The notes under the pieces: generated by a model
Seen by the model: the letters and a program-made list of their open reading frames with translations, nothing else
Database searches by the model: none
What the model was told of the DNA's origin: nothing
Shown here: piece by piece, positions 26,744-36,440 of the stretch
How the letters are laid out: each line of letters opens with the position of its first letter
Numbering within the stretch: position 1 is the first letter of the stretch
Assembly (NCBI GenBank): GCA_947498155.1
Contig: CANMJD010000011.1
Span: forward strand, 1-64,000
From: an uncultured Pseudoruegeria sp.
GTDB lineage: Bacteria > Pseudomonadota > Alphaproteobacteria > Rhodobacterales > Rhodobacteraceae
Length of the DNA stretch: 64,000 nt
Reading direction: 5' to 3'
Translations under genes and position numbers: made by a program

Positions 26744-28288
26744 ATGCAAAATCTCTCCACATCATCAGAGCAGAACACAGGGAAATCACCCGTGCTATCG
26801 CTCGACAAAATCACCAAGATTTTTCCAGGTGTCAAAGCGCTCGATGGCGTGCAGCTGGATCTTTATGCCGGTGAAGTCACGGCCCTGATTGGTGAAAACG
26901 GCGCTGGTAAATCCACTGTTGTGAAAACCCTGACCGGTATCTACCAACCCGACGGCGGGGACATCCTGCTTAACGGTAAATCGATCCGCTTTGCCACACC
27001 CCAAGACGCCTCAGACGCCGGTGTCACCGCGATCCATCAGGAAACCGTCCTGTTTGATGAGCTGACCGTCGCTGAAAACGTCTTTATCGGCCATGCGCCG
27101 AAAGCCAAATTCGGCCTGATCGACACCAAAGCCGCCTATGACAAAACCACCGAAATTCTGAACTCCATCGGCGCAAAAATCGACGCTGGTGTGAAACTCA
27201 AAGACCTCGGCATCGCCAGCCGCCACCTTGTTGCCATCGCCCGTGCCCTCTCGGTCGAAGCGCAGGTGGTGATCATGGATGAACCCACCGCCGCCCTGAG
27301 CCAGACCGAGATCGAAGAGCTGTACGAGCTGGTCGATACGCTGAAAGCCCAAGGCAAGGCGATCCTGTTTATTTCCCATAAATTCGACGAGATTTTCCGC
27401 ATCGCCGACCGCTTTACCGTGTTCCGCGACGGTCAATTCGTCGGCGCGGGCAAAATGGCCGATGTCGCCGAATCCGATCTTGTTCAAATGATGGTAGGCC
27501 GTGCGGTCGAGCAATTGTTCCCCAAGCGCCACGCCGAGATCGGTGAAGATGTGCTTAAGGTCACCGGCTACAGCCACCCCACCGAATTCGAAAACATCAA
27601 CTTCACCCTGCGCAAGGGCGAGATTCTGGGCTTTTACGGTCTGGTCGGGGCGGGTCGCTCCGAATTTATGCAATCGTTGATCGGCATCACCAAACCCTCG
27701 GCTGGCACCGTCGAAATCGGCGGCGACTCTATCACCATGCGTTCGCCCGCTGACTCCATTGAAGCCGGCATCGTTTATGTGCCCGAAGATCGTGGCCGTC
27801 AGGGTGCCATTCTGGATATGCCGATTTTCCAGAACGTCACCCTGCCCTCACTCAATAAAACCTCGCGCGACGGCTTTATCCGTCTGGCCGAAGAATTTGC
27901 CCTGGCGCGCAAATATACCGAACGTCTGGACCTGCGGGCTGCCTCTTTGGACACCCATGTTGTGGCGCTCTCCGGCGGTAACCAGCAAAAAGTTGTTATC
28001 GCCAAATGGCTGGCCACCCAGCCCCGCGTGATCATCCTTGATGAACCCACAAAAGGCATCGACATCGGCTCCAAGGCTGCGGTGCATGACTTCATGTCCG
28101 AATTGGCCGGCGAAGGCCTCTCGGTGATCATGGTCAGTTCCGAAATCCCTGAAATTCTTGGCATGTCCGACCGTGTCATCGTCATGCGCGAGGGCCGCAT
28201 GGTCGCAGAGCTGGAAGGCGATGAAATGACGCCCGAAACTCTTGTGCGCCACGCTGTTGGCATTCGCAACGAAGGAGACGTAGCATGA
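26744..28288 (+). CDS. rhaT: Rhamnose ABC transporter ATPase (double-domain, CUT2)
   Basis: 514 residues from ATG 26744; the frame is open to 26663 through the hairpin, so an earlier start is unlikely. Two ABC cassettes: the first with GENGAGKST, a degenerate signature region ASRHLVAIARAL and VVIMDEPTAAL; the second with GAGRSEFM in place of a canonical Walker A, SGGNQQKVVIAKWL and VIILDEPTKGID. This asymmetry is normal for CUT2 sugar importers. ATGA overlap with the first permease. Confidence 0.92.
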   Translation: MQNLSTSSEQNTGKSPVLSLDKITKIFPGVKALDGVQLDLYAGEVTALIGENGAGKSTVVKTLTGIYQPDGGDILLNGKSIRFATPQDASDAGVTAIHQETVLFDELTVAENVFIGHAPKAKFGLIDTKAAYDKTTEILNSIGAKIDAGVKLKDLGIASRHLVAIARALSVEAQVVIMDEPTAALSQTEIEELYELVDTLKAQGKAILFISHKFDEIFRIADRFTVFRDGQFVGAGKMADVAESDLVQMMVGRAVEQLFPKRHAEIGEDVLKVTGYSHPTEFENINFTLRKGEILGFYGLVGAGRSEFMQSLIGITKPSAGTVEIGGDSITMRSPADSIEAGIVYVPEDRGRQGAILDMPIFQNVTLPSLNKTSRDGFIRLAEEFALARKYTERLDLRAASLDTHVVALSGGNQQKVVIAKWLATQPRVIILDEPTKGIDIGSKAAVHDFMSELAGEGLSVIMVSSEIPEILGMSDRVIVMREGRMVAELEGDEMTPETLVRHAVGIRNEGDVA

Positions 28289-29262
28289 AGCTGCTCAAAT
28301 CCCGTGAGGCCATTCTTTTTGGCGCGATCGTGGTGCTCACAACCCTGATCGCCACACGCTTTCCGGCCTTTGTCGCCCCTGATAATCTGGTGGCGGTGTT
28401 TACCGATACCGCCCCGCTGATGATCCTTGCCATGGGGCAAATGGTGGTCATCCTGACCCGTTGTATTGATCTGTCTGTGGCGGCCAATCTGGCCTTGACC
28501 GGTATGGTCTGTGCGATGATCAACGTCGCTTTCCCCGGTTTGCCGGTGCCTGTTATCATCGCCGTTGCCCTGGTGATGGGGGCCTTTCTGGGGGCGATCA
28601 ACGGTATTCTGGTCTGGAAACTCGGCATTCCGCCGATTGTTGTGACCCTTGGCACCATGACCATTTTCCGTGGTGTGATCTTCTTGCTGACTGAAGGCAA
28701 ATGGATCAACGCCCATGAAATGAGCGAGAGCTTTACCGCCGTTCCCCGTGCCGAGATCTTTGGCATGCCTATTCTGGGCTGGATCGGTGTCGTTGTCGCC
28801 ATCATCATGGTGGTGGTCATGGCCCGCACCACGTTGGGCCGCGCGATCTATGCGGTGGGTGGTAACCCTCATGCGGCGGTTTATACCGGCATTAACGTGG
28901 GTCGCACGCAGTTTGTTGCCTTTGTGATTTCCGGCATGCTGGCCGGTCTGACCGGCTATCTCTGGATCGCCCGTTACGCGGTGGCCTATGTCGATATTGC
29001 CGGTGGCTTTGAATTGGATGTGGTTGCGGCCTGTGTGATCGGCGGGGTTTCCATCGCTGGCGGTGCGGGCACGGTCATCGGCACCCTGCTGGGCGCGCTG
29101 TTCCTTGGGGTGGTGAAAAACGCCCTGCCAGTGATCGACATCTCTCCTTTCTGGCAGCTGGCCATTTCCGGCGCCGCCATCATCATCGCTGTTGCCTTTA
29201 ATGCGCAATCCGGACGCTCCAAAGGTCGCGTCATTCTCAAATCTGCGGAGCATGCACAATGA
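28285..29262 (+). CDS. rhaP: Rhamnose ABC transporter permease
   Basis: 325 residues, CUT2 (RbsC-like) permease with eight or more helices, the early segment MILAMGQMVVILTRCIDLSVAANLALTGM and the late GGVSIAGGAGTVIGTLLGALFLG cytoplasmic motif. Pairs with the second permease immediately downstream (ATGA overlap). Inner membrane. Confidence 0.9.
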   Translation: MKLLKSREAILFGAIVVLTTLIATRFPAFVAPDNLVAVFTDTAPLMILAMGQMVVILTRCIDLSVAANLALTGMVCAMINVAFPGLPVPVIIAVALVMGAFLGAINGILVWKLGIPPIVVTLGTMTIFRGVIFLLTEGKWINAHEMSESFTAVPRAEIFGMPILGWIGVVVAIIMVVVMARTTLGRAIYAVGGNPHAAVYTGINVGRTQFVAFVISGMLAGLTGYLWIARYAVAYVDIAGGFELDVVAACVIGGVSIAGGAGTVIGTLLGALFLGVVKNALPVIDISPFWQLAISGAAIIIAVAFNAQSGRSKGRVILKSAEHAQ

Positions 29263-30257
29263 GCCTGACCGAAAACACCCCCCGTCACATCCCCGACCGC
29301 CTGCGCTCGCCGCTTCAGACCAAATTGGTCAGCTGGGAAAGCCTGCTTCTGGCTGTTGCGATCAGTATCTTTATCGTCAACACCTTTGCGTCGCCCTATT
29401 TCCTGAATGCGTGGAACCTGTCGGACGCGACCTTCAACTTTACCGAAAAGGCCATGATCGCCTTTGCCATGGCGCTGTTGATCATTGCCGGTGAGATCGA
29501 CCTCTCTGTGGCCGCGATTATCGCATTGGCCTCGACGGCCATGGGCGTGGCAATGGAAATGGGAGCGGGCACACCGGTTCTGGTGCTGGTCGGCCTTGGC
29601 ACCGGCCTGTTCTGCGGCGCTTTCAACGGCCTTCTGGTCACCAAACTGGGCCTGCCCTCGATTGTTGTGACCATCGGTACCATGAGCCTGTTTCGCGGGA
29701 TCAGCTATATCATTCTGGGCGACGGCGCATTCCGCGGCTACCCCAGCAGCTTTTCATGGTTCGGACAGGGCTATGTTTTCTGGGTCATCTCGGTGGAACT
29801 GGTGATCTTTACCATTCTGGCCATCGTCTTTGGTGTCACCCTGCATAAAACCAACTTCGGCCGCATGGTTTATGCCATCGGCAACAACCCCACCGGCGCG
29901 CTTTTCTCCGGTATCCGCGTGGCACGGGTCAAAATGATCCTGTTCCTGCTGACCGGCCTGATGTCCGGCCTTGCGGCGGTCTGCCTGACCTCGCGTCTTG
30001 GCTCTACGCGGCCCTCCATTGCCACCGGCATGGAACTCGAAGTCGTCACCATGGTGGTGCTGGGCGGCGTGAACATTCTAGGCGGCTCCGGCTCTATTCC
30101 GGGCGTTATCATCGCTGCCTTTGTCATGGGACTTGTGACCTTTGGCCTTGGCCTGCTGAACGTGCCCGGCATCGTTATGTCGATCTTCATCGGCCTCTTG
30201 CTGATCGGCGTCATCGCCCTGCCCCGTCTCTGGACCATGTGGCGTCAAAAGAAATGA
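29259..30257 (+). CDS. rhaQ: Rhamnose ABC transporter permease
   Basis: 332 residues, second CUT2 permease, with [24 protein letters not shown] and [24 protein letters not shown]. Together with RhaP it forms the translocation pore. Overlaps the neighbouring genes by 4 nt on both sides, so the importer is stoichiometrically coupled to the mutarotase and kinase. Confidence 0.9.
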   Translation: MSLTENTPRHIPDRLRSPLQTKLVSWESLLLAVAISIFIVNTFASPYFLNAWNLSDATFNFTEKAMIAFAMALLIIAGEIDLSVAAIIALASTAMGVAMEMGAGTPVLVLVGLGTGLFCGAFNGLLVTKLGLPSIVVTIGTMSLFRGISYIILGDGAFRGYPSSFSWFGQGYVFWVISVELVIFTILAIVFGVTLHKTNFGRMVYAIGNNPTGALFSGIRVARVKMILFLLTGLMSGLAAVCLTSRLGSTRPSIATGMELEVVTMVVLGGVNILGGSGSIPGVIIAAFVMGLVTFGLGLLNVPGIVMSIFIGLLLIGVIALPRLWTMWRQKK

Positions 30258-30589
30258 GCCCCGCGATGAATGACATGGAAAAAGTTGCCTTTTGCATGCA
30301 GCTGAATCCCGGCCAGATGGCAGAGTATCAAAAGCGCCACGATGAAATCTGGCCCGAACTCTCTGCCCTGCTGAGCGATGCCGGTGTGGTCGATTATTCG
30401 ATCCACCTGCATCCCCAAACACACCAACTCTTTGCGGTGCTCTGGCGCCGCAAAGACCACGGGATGGACGCCCTGCCCGACCATCCGGTGGTGAAACGCT
30501 GGTGGGCCTTTATGGCCGACATCATGCAAACCAACCCCGACAATAGCCCGGTTGAAACCCCTCTGACTACGGTGTTCCACCAGCCATGA
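30254..30589 (+). CDS. rhaM: L-rhamnose mutarotase
   Basis: 111 residues from ATG 30254, which overlaps the rhaQ stop as ATGA; an ATG four codons later is also possible. Dimeric alpha/beta-barrel mutarotase (RhaM/RhaU): [21 protein letters not shown] with the catalytic His, [18 protein letters not shown] with Tyr/His, and [12 protein letters not shown]. Interconverts anomers of L-rhamnose for the isomerase. A second related protein lies at 33877-34212. Confidence 0.9.
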   Translation: MSPAMNDMEKVAFCMQLNPGQMAEYQKRHDEIWPELSALLSDAGVVDYSIHLHPQTHQLFAVLWRRKDHGMDALPDHPVVKRWWAFMADIMQTNPDNSPVETPLTTVFHQP

Positions 30590-31959
30590 CCCAAAACCAG
30601 CGCCCCTCTCATATTGCAGTCATCGATGTCGGCAAAACCAACGCCAAACTGGCGCTGGTCGATGCCACGACGCTGACCGAAATCGCCGTCATCACCCGCC
30701 CCAATACGGTGCTGACCGACGGCCCCTATCCGCATTTCGACCTGCAGGGGCACTGGCAGTTCTTCCTTGAAAACCTGCGCGGCTTTCACCAAAGCCACGG
30801 CATTGACGCCATCTCGGTGACCACCCATGGCGCCGCAGTTGTACTGCTCGATCAAAACGGTGATCTGGCCACCCCGATGCTGGACTATGAACATGAGGGT
30901 CCCGACAGCCTGTCGGAGACCTATGACGCCCTGCGCCCCCCCTTTGCACAAACCGGTGCCCCCCGCCTGCCCGGCGGGCTGAACGTCGGGGCCCAGCTGC
31001 ATTGGCTGTTTGACAGGGACCCGACGCTGCACGCCCGCACCGCACAGATCCTGACCTACCCGCAATATTGGGGCACCCGCCTGACCGGACAATCCGCCTG
31101 CGATGTGACCTCGTTGGGCTGTCATACCGACCTCTGGAACCCCTGGAGCGGCGCGCCTTCTGCCCTTGTCGATACCCTTGATATCGCCGACAAACTGGCC
31201 CCCGCCCTGACCTCTGCCGAAACCCTCGGCACCATCACCGCCGAGATCGCCGCCGACACCGGCCTGCCCGCCGATACCCCCGTGGCGGTCGGCATCCATG
31301 ATAGCAACGCCTCCCTGATGCCGCATCTGAACGGCACAAAACAGCCGTTTAGTGTCGTTTCCACCGGAACCTGGGTGATCTGCATGGCCATGGGCGGCGA
31401 CACGCCGGATCTCGATGCCAGCCGCGATCTGCTGGTCAACGTCAATGCCCTTGGCAACCCCGTGCCCTCGGCACGCTTTATGGGCGGGCGCGAATACGAG
31501 CTGATCCGCGACGGATCTACGGCACAGCCCAGCGAGGCAGACCGCGCCGCCGTCCATGGCAACGGCATCATGCTGATGCCCGCTGTGGTGCCCCATTGCG
31601 GCCCCTATCCGGATCACACCGCGCGCTGGACCCAAGAGCCGCAAACCGACGGAGAGCGCATCTACGCCCTGTCGCTTTACCTCGCACTGATGAGCCAGAC
31701 CTGCCTTGATCTGATCGGGGCCAAGGGCATCACCGTGATCGAAGGCCCCTTTGCCCGCAATACCGATTTTCTCGACATGCTTACCGTGTTGCGCGACGAT
31801 GAGGTTCATATCGCCGCCTCGGCCACCGGCACCAGCATCGGCGCGGCCCTGTTGCTCACCGATCCAAAACCCAGCGCAACAACCCCCGTCGCGGCCCCCA
31901 AGACAGCCGAAACGCTTCGGGCCTATGCGAAAGCTTGGTCTCAAGAACTGGCGGGTTAG
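30586..31959 (+). CDS. rhaK: L-rhamnulose kinase, FGGY family
   Basis: 457 residues. Sugar kinase of the actin-like fold: phosphate 1 loop [38 protein letters not shown], phosphate 2 loop [11 protein letters not shown] and a C-terminal adenosine region. The first loop has the GKTN form typical of rhizobial RhaK. Phosphorylates rhamnulose (and possibly affects transporter activity, as known in Rhizobium). Last gene of the plus-strand rha unit; ATGA overlap with the mutarotase. Confidence 0.88.
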   Translation: MTQNQRPSHIAVIDVGKTNAKLALVDATTLTEIAVITRPNTVLTDGPYPHFDLQGHWQFFLENLRGFHQSHGIDAISVTTHGAAVVLLDQNGDLATPMLDYEHEGPDSLSETYDALRPPFAQTGAPRLPGGLNVGAQLHWLFDRDPTLHARTAQILTYPQYWGTRLTGQSACDVTSLGCHTDLWNPWSGAPSALVDTLDIADKLAPALTSAETLGTITAEIAADTGLPADTPVAVGIHDSNASLMPHLNGTKQPFSVVSTGTWVICMAMGGDTPDLDASRDLLVNVNALGNPVPSARFMGGREYELIRDGSTAQPSEADRAAVHGNGIMLMPAVVPHCGPYPDHTARWTQEPQTDGERIYALSLYLALMSQTCLDLIGAKGITVIEGPFARNTDFLDMLTVLRDDEVHIAASATGTSIGAALLLTDPKPSATTPVAAPKTAETLRAYAKAWSQELAG

Positions 31960-32078
31960 GCGAAAGCGCCAATACACATGATGGGGCGCAAAATGGCCAC
32001 CCCTGGTCAAGAACTGTGTGCTGGACTGGTTTAACTACGGTCCGCCCCCCCAAAAAAATTTTTTGTTCTATGAACAAA

Positions 32079-32108
32079 AACGGCCCGCTCGGGCAAGAGC
32101 GGGCCGTT
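32079..32108. terminator. Terminator between rhaK and the FAH-family gene
   Basis: Perfect 12-bp stem (32079-32090 with 32097-32108, arms AACGGCCCGCTC / GAGCGGGCCGTT) with a 6-nt loop; T-rich on the minus-strand exit side, so it mainly serves the minus-strand operon, and a smaller TTTTTGTTC/GAACAAAAA stem precedes it for the plus strand. Confidence 0.8.
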
Positions 32109-32134
32109 TATCGGCGGTCAGGGTGATCAGCAGA

Positions 32135-32977
32135 TCAGGCTTGAACAACCTTCTGGTGCTGCTCTCCCAGACCTTCGATACCAAGGCGCATTTCGTCTCC
32201 GGCCTTCAGGTAAAGCTCTGGCCGTTGGCCAAAACCCACCCCGGGAGGTGTGCCGGTGGAAATCACGTCACCCGATTGCAGGCTCATGAATTGCGACAGA
32301 TGCGAGATCAGCTCGGCGATACCAAAGACCATGGTTTTGGTGGAGCCGTCCTGAAAACGCTTGCCGTTAACCTCAAGCCACATGCCCAGATTAGCCGGAT
32401 CGCCCGCCTCATCCGGTGTCACCAGCCAGGGGCCGGTGGGGCCGAAAGTATCGGCGGATTTGCCTTTGACCCATTGGCCACCGCGCTCCAGCTGAAAGGC
32501 GCGCTCGGAGACGTCATTAATCACGCAATAGCCCGCCACATGGTCCAGCGCTTCGGCCTCAGACACATATTTCGCCGGTTTGCCGATAACGACACCCAGT
32601 TCAACCTCCCAGTCGGTCTTTTCAGACCCTTTGGGGATTTCAACCGTATCATTCGGCCCGACGATGGCAGAGGTGGCCTTCATAAAGATCACCGGCTCTT
32701 TGGGCACTTCCATACCGCTTTCGGCGGCGTGATCGGCGTAGTTCAGGCCGATACAGATGAATTTACCCACAGCGCCCACACAGGCACCGATGCGGCTGTC
32801 GGCGGGCAGAACCGGCAGGCTGTCGGCGTCTGCGGCACGCAGCGTGTCGATCTGTGCGGGCAACAGCGCGTCACCGGCAATATCAGCCACAATGCCAGAG
32901 ACATCGCGATAGGTGCCATCGCTGTGCAGCAGGGCAGGTTTTTCTTGGCCGACGGGGCCAACGCGGAGAAGTTTCAT
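32135..32977 (-). CDS. Fumarylacetoacetate hydrolase-family protein (diketo-deoxy-sugar-acid hydrolase candidate)
   Basis: 280 residues. FAH fold with IGLNYADHAAE, WEVELGVVIGK (metal-binding Glu pair), VINDVSERAFQ (metal-binding Asp) and STGTPPGVGFG. In non-phosphorylative L-fucose/L-rhamnose routes such enzymes hydrolyse 2,4-diketo-3-deoxy-L-fuconate or -rhamnonate to pyruvate and lactate. The company of a mutarotase, two dehydratase-family proteins, an SDR and a lactonase-type amidohydrolase supports that role. It is the last gene of the minus-strand unit. Confidence 0.82.
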   Translation of the reverse strand: MKLLRVGPVGQEKPALLHSDGTYRDVSGIVADIAGDALLPAQIDTLRAADADSLPVLPADSRIGACVGAVGKFICIGLNYADHAAESGMEVPKEPVIFMKATSAIVGPNDTVEIPKGSEKTDWEVELGVVIGKPAKYVSEAEALDHVAGYCVINDVSERAFQLERGGQWVKGKSADTFGPTGPWLVTPDEAGDPANLGMWLEVNGKRFQDGSTKTMVFGIAELISHLSQFMSLQSGDVISTGTPPGVGFGQRPELYLKAGDEMRLGIEGLGEQHQKVVQA

Positions 32978-32998
32978 GGGACGTCCTTTAGGTTTTCT

Positions 32999-33880
32999 TT
33001 ACTGTTCGATCCGGTCCAGAAGCCGGGCCACTTCGCGCTGTGTCACCGCCCCGATCGCAGAGGTCGGCGGACGCACATGGGTGGTTTTAAAGATATGGCG
33101 CCGGTGTAAAAGCGATTTATGCACATGATAGAACAAGTCGCCAGACTGGAAGCCCAACCGGCTGACCGGCAGAATGCGGTTTTCGATCACCGCTTCGGCG
33201 GCGGCATCGTCACCTGCGTTCAGCAGGGACCAGACCTTCATAAAGTCTTCGGCCTGACTGGCAAAAGGCATGGTGCCCTGTGCGCCACGGCGGAATTCTT
33301 CGACCAGCGTGCCGCCCCCTGCCCCGCCCAGAACGGTCAGCTTGCCCTCTAGGGCCGATACCATGGTTTCGACCTGCCCGACGGTGGGCTGGGTTTCAAC
33401 CTTGATCGTATCGACCAGCGGCACGGCCTCACTGATGCGCAGGGCCAGCGCCGGAGAAATCGGCGATTGCGGCACATCTTGCAAAACGATCGGCAGACCG
33501 GTGGCAGAGGCGATGGCGTCCAGATGGGCCAGGATCGCATCAGGGCTGCTGGGAAAGAAATCCGGCGGCCAGATCATCAGCCGTGTCGCGCCCTGTTCGG
33601 CGGCCTCGCAGGCCAGTTCAACAGCGACATGGGTGCCCGGTGCCGAGGTGTTCATGATCACCGGCACTTCGCCCGCCACCTGATCGGCTACCGCGCGTAA
33701 AATCTCGCGGCGTTCTTGGGTGGTGAGTTTGAAAATCTCGCTGCCAATGGCAATGCCAATACCGTGCACACCGGCCTTTAGCGTGGCGTCGATCTGCACC
33801 CGCAGGCTGGCATAATCAATGGTGTAATCCTCCCGAAACGGGGTCAGCAGGATCGGGACAATGCCCTTTATACCGCTCAT
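32999..33880 (-). CDS. Dihydrodipicolinate synthase/KDG aldolase-family protein
   Basis: 293 residues from ATG 33880, coupled by ATGA to the mutarotase; the open frame upstream is rejected. TIM-barrel Schiff-base lyase: GIVPILLTPF, ATLKAGVHGIGIAIGSE and the Schiff-base Lys at about 160 in DTIKVETQP. The usual YN-P motif before it is QDVP (134-137), so the proton-relay Tyr of DHDPS is replaced by Gln. It probably acts as an aldolase or dehydratase on a 2-keto-3-deoxy sugar acid instead of making lysine. Confidence 0.82.
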   Translation of the reverse strand: MSGIKGIVPILLTPFREDYTIDYASLRVQIDATLKAGVHGIGIAIGSEIFKLTTQERREILRAVADQVAGEVPVIMNTSAPGTHVAVELACEAAEQGATRLMIWPPDFFPSSPDAILAHLDAIASATGLPIVLQDVPQSPISPALALRISEAVPLVDTIKVETQPTVGQVETMVSALEGKLTVLGGAGGGTLVEEFRRGAQGTMPFASQAEDFMKVWSLLNAGDDAAAEAVIENRILPVSRLGFQSGDLFYHVHKSLLHRRHIFKTTHVRPPTSAIGAVTQREVARLLDRIEQ

Positions 33881-34212
33881 TCTGTGTTCTCCAGTGTCGT
33901 ATCCAGCGCAAAAACTTCGCGCAGTTCTGTATGGACGGGTCGGCCATCCGCATGGGTGACCATCAAGGGTTCCATCGCCGCCCACCAACGCCGGCTGATC
34001 TCGCTGGGCGGCAGGCTGCTTTGGCCAAAGGGGGTGTCGCGTTCCTGAAAGGCGTAAATCGTGCGCCCGGTGCGATGCAGAAAAAACCGGCGCACGCCGC
34101 TTTCGCGCATCTGGGCCAACAGCTCTGGCCAGACTTCGGCATGGGCTTTTTCATAGGCCGCTTCGGCCCCGTCCAACAGCTCCATGGTCCAGACGCGGCG
34201 ATGAACGGTCAT
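33877..34212 (-). CDS. L-rhamnose/L-fucose-type mutarotase (second copy)
   Basis: 111 residues, same fold as RhaM: EAAYEKAHAEVWPELLAQM, RRFFLHRTGRTIYAFQE and SRRWWAAMEPLM. Only moderately similar to the rhaM product at 30254-30589, so it is not a recent duplicate and probably acts on another sugar, with L-fucose a natural guess. Coupled by ATGA overlaps to the enolase-family gene upstream and the DHDPS-family gene downstream. Confidence 0.82.
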   Translation of the reverse strand: MTVHRRVWTMELLDGAEAAYEKAHAEVWPELLAQMRESGVRRFFLHRTGRTIYAFQERDTPFGQSSLPPSEISRRWWAAMEPLMVTHADGRPVHTELREVFALDTTLENTE

Positions 34213-35372
34213 GCTGTCACCTGATTTTCAGTGATATAATCCCAGATGATTTCATAGCCCATGCCCGGCGCGGTGGGCATGGCGATATTGCCCTCGGCAT
34301 CCATCGGATCGCAATTGTGTTCCAGATAGGGATGCGGCGCATCATAATTCACGCCCGGCGCCAAAAGCCCCTTTTCATACCATTCGCTGGTGTCTTCAGA
34401 AGTGGCCCCCATCACCTGCAGGTTGCCCCATCCGGCCATGTGGATTTCACAGCGCTGCCCGTATGCTTCGCAGACAATCGCGGTTTTGCGGCAGCCGGTA
34501 ATCCCGCCGCGACGGATGTCCATGCGGCTCATGTCAGAGGCGCCACGCAAAATCCATTCGGCCCGCGTAAACACGCCACCGGCGGCAATTTCAGGGGCCA
34601 AAATCGGGATCGAGAGCTCTCTGCACAGGCGCACATAGCTGTCGACGCGGTATTCCGGCATCGGGTGTTCGTACCAGTAGAAATCGTTGCGCTCCAGCTC
34701 GCGCCCGACTTTGATGGTTTCCTCGATGGTGTGATAGGTGCCCCAGACATCATACATCAGCACCATGTCCGGCCCGACGGCCTCGCGCACCAGATTGATG
34801 GTTTCAATATCGGCGCGAATGTTGGAAGGGCGTCCCTTAGTCGGCAGACGGGTGTCTGGGTTCCAGAAATAATGCGGATGGATTTTATAGGCTTTGTAGC
34901 CTTCTTTCTGGCAGGCAATCGCATGCTCGGCATAATCGGCAGGCTGGCCGATATTGGGATAGGTCGAGGCATAGGCCGGCACTTTATCCCGCGCCGCGCC
35001 CATCAATTTATAGACCGGCAGGTTCGCCGCGCGCCCCGCCAGATCCCACAGGGCGCAATCAATCACGCTTTGGGCGACCTCGGGCAGGTTGGCGACCCAC
35101 ATCCATTTCCAGATCAATTCCCGATCAAACGGATCGACGCCCAGCAGCAAATCCCGCACGCGCCCCTCGATCAGAGCCTGCTCGTCCGGCATCATCCCGT
35201 CCTGATCGCCATGCTTGCCGCCGCCAAAGAAATAGCCGCTTAGGCCTTCGTCGGTGTCGATGCAGGTGACCGTGGCGCTGACTTCTGCATTGGGCAGAAG
35301 CCGCGCTTCGCGGATGTTCCAGCGATCAGCATGGGTTTTGAACCGGATGACTCTGACGTCGGTGATCTTCAT
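34209..35372 (-). CDS. Enolase-superfamily sugar acid dehydratase, mandelate racemase-like
   Basis: 387 residues. N-terminal capping domain and TIM barrel with an intact acid/base set: Lys163-x-His165 (YKIHP), metal ligands Asp208 (YDVW), Glu235 (YEHP) and Glu261 (APEI), then Asp285 and His311. Such enzymes dehydrate aldonic acids to 2-keto-3-deoxy acids. Complete residues make this the likely working dehydratase of the locus, in contrast to the second family member at 36441-37595. Exact substrate (L-fuconate, rhamnonate, galactonate or other) unknown. Confidence 0.83.
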   Translation of the reverse strand: MKITDVRVIRFKTHADRWNIREARLLPNAEVSATVTCIDTDEGLSGYFFGGGKHGDQDGMMPDEQALIEGRVRDLLLGVDPFDRELIWKWMWVANLPEVAQSVIDCALWDLAGRAANLPVYKLMGAARDKVPAYASTYPNIGQPADYAEHAIACQKEGYKAYKIHPHYFWNPDTRLPTKGRPSNIRADIETINLVREAVGPDMVLMYDVWGTYHTIEETIKVGRELERNDFYWYEHPMPEYRVDSYVRLCRELSIPILAPEIAAGGVFTRAEWILRGASDMSRMDIRRGGITGCRKTAIVCEAYGQRCEIHMAGWGNLQVMGATSEDTSEWYEKGLLAPGVNYDAPHPYLEHNCDPMDAEGNIAMPTAPGMGYEIIWDYITENQVTA

Positions 35373-36436
35373 GCGTCTAGACCGGCTTTCAGGGTCAGTT
35401 CAGACTGTGCATCAAAGCAATGCAACTTGCCCGGTGCGACCTGAAAATGCACCGTATCGCCCGGAGACTGATGCACGCGGTCGCGCGTTGTCATGATGAT
35501 CGAATCCGTTCCGGTCCGCAGGGTCAACTGGGTTTCGGCACCAGTGGGTTCGATCAAGGCAACCGTGGCGGCAATACCCTGATCTGACAGGATAATGTCT
35601 TCGGGACGGAACCCTGCAATCACCGATTGGCCTTCTTGACCACCAGCATTCACCGCCCCCAAAGGCGCGCCTGCGTCGGTTTGCATCCCGTCGCCGATCT
35701 TTTTAGCCGAGATGAAGTTCATCGACGGAGAGCCGATAAAGCCCGCCACAAAAACACTTGCCGGATTGTCGTACAGCTCCAGCGGAGAGCCGATTTGCTC
35801 GACATGGCCACCGCGCATAACAACGATCTTATCGGCCATGGTCATGGCTTCGATCTGATCGTGGGTCACATAGATCGTGGTGGTTTTCAGACGCTGGTGC
35901 AATTCCTTGATCTCCGAACGCATCTGCACCCGCAGTTTGGCATCCAGATTGGACAAAGGTTCGTCAAACAGAAACACTTTGGGATCGCGTACAATCGCGC
36001 GGCCCATGGCGACCCGTTGACGCTGACCACCGGACAATTGGCGCGGGTAACGATCCAGCAGCGCGGTGAGGTCCAGCACCTCTGCGGCGGCGTTCACCTT
36101 GCGGTCGATTTCCTCTTTGCTTTCCTTGGACAGGCGCAACGAGAAGCCCATATTCTTGGCCACGGTCATATGCGGGTAAAGCGCATAGTTCTGGAACACC
36201 ATCGCAATGTCGCGTTCCTTTGGGGCCAACGTGTTGATCACTGTATCATCCACGGCGATCTCGCCGCCGGAAATGGTTTCCAGACCGGCAATCGAACGCA
36301 ACAGCGTGGATTTCCCACAGCCGGAGGGGCCAACAAGCACGGTGAATTCACCGTCTTCAATGTCCAGATTGATACCGTGCAGCACTTGGACCGCGCCGTA
36401 AGACTTTGTAATATTTCTGAGAACCACGGAACCCAT
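35369..36436 (-). CDS. ABC transporter ATPase, MalK/UgpC-like
   Basis: 355 residues from ATG 36436 (GGGAGA upstream). Walker [10 protein letters not shown], signature [14 protein letters not shown], Walker B VFLFDEP, and a C-terminal TOBE domain ([11 protein letters not shown]). Drives the third importer with the permeases at 37592-39330. Unusually it is separated from its permeases by the enolase-family gene at 36441, all within one co-directional unit. Confidence 0.92.
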   Translation of the reverse strand: MGSVVLRNITKSYGAVQVLHGINLDIEDGEFTVLVGPSGCGKSTLLRSIAGLETISGGEIAVDDTVINTLAPKERDIAMVFQNYALYPHMTVAKNMGFSLRLSKESKEEIDRKVNAAAEVLDLTALLDRYPRQLSGGQRQRVAMGRAIVRDPKVFLFDEPLSNLDAKLRVQMRSEIKELHQRLKTTTIYVTHDQIEAMTMADKIVVMRGGHVEQIGSPLELYDNPASVFVAGFIGSPSMNFISAKKIGDGMQTDAGAPLGAVNAGGQEGQSVIAGFRPEDIILSDQGIAATVALIEPTGAETQLTLRTGTDSIIMTTRDRVHQSPGDTVHFQVAPGKLHCFDAQSELTLKAGLDA

Positions 36437-36440
36437 TGGC

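Noticed and set aside
27799..29259. 486-codon open frame antisense to rhaT and rhaP
   Set aside because: Covers two overlapping conserved genes; composition (His, Asp, Gln runs) is typical of antisense reading.
30394..32010. 538-codon open frame antisense to rhaK
   Set aside because: Runs opposite to the clear kinase gene and reads as Gly/His/Gln-rich non-protein sequence.
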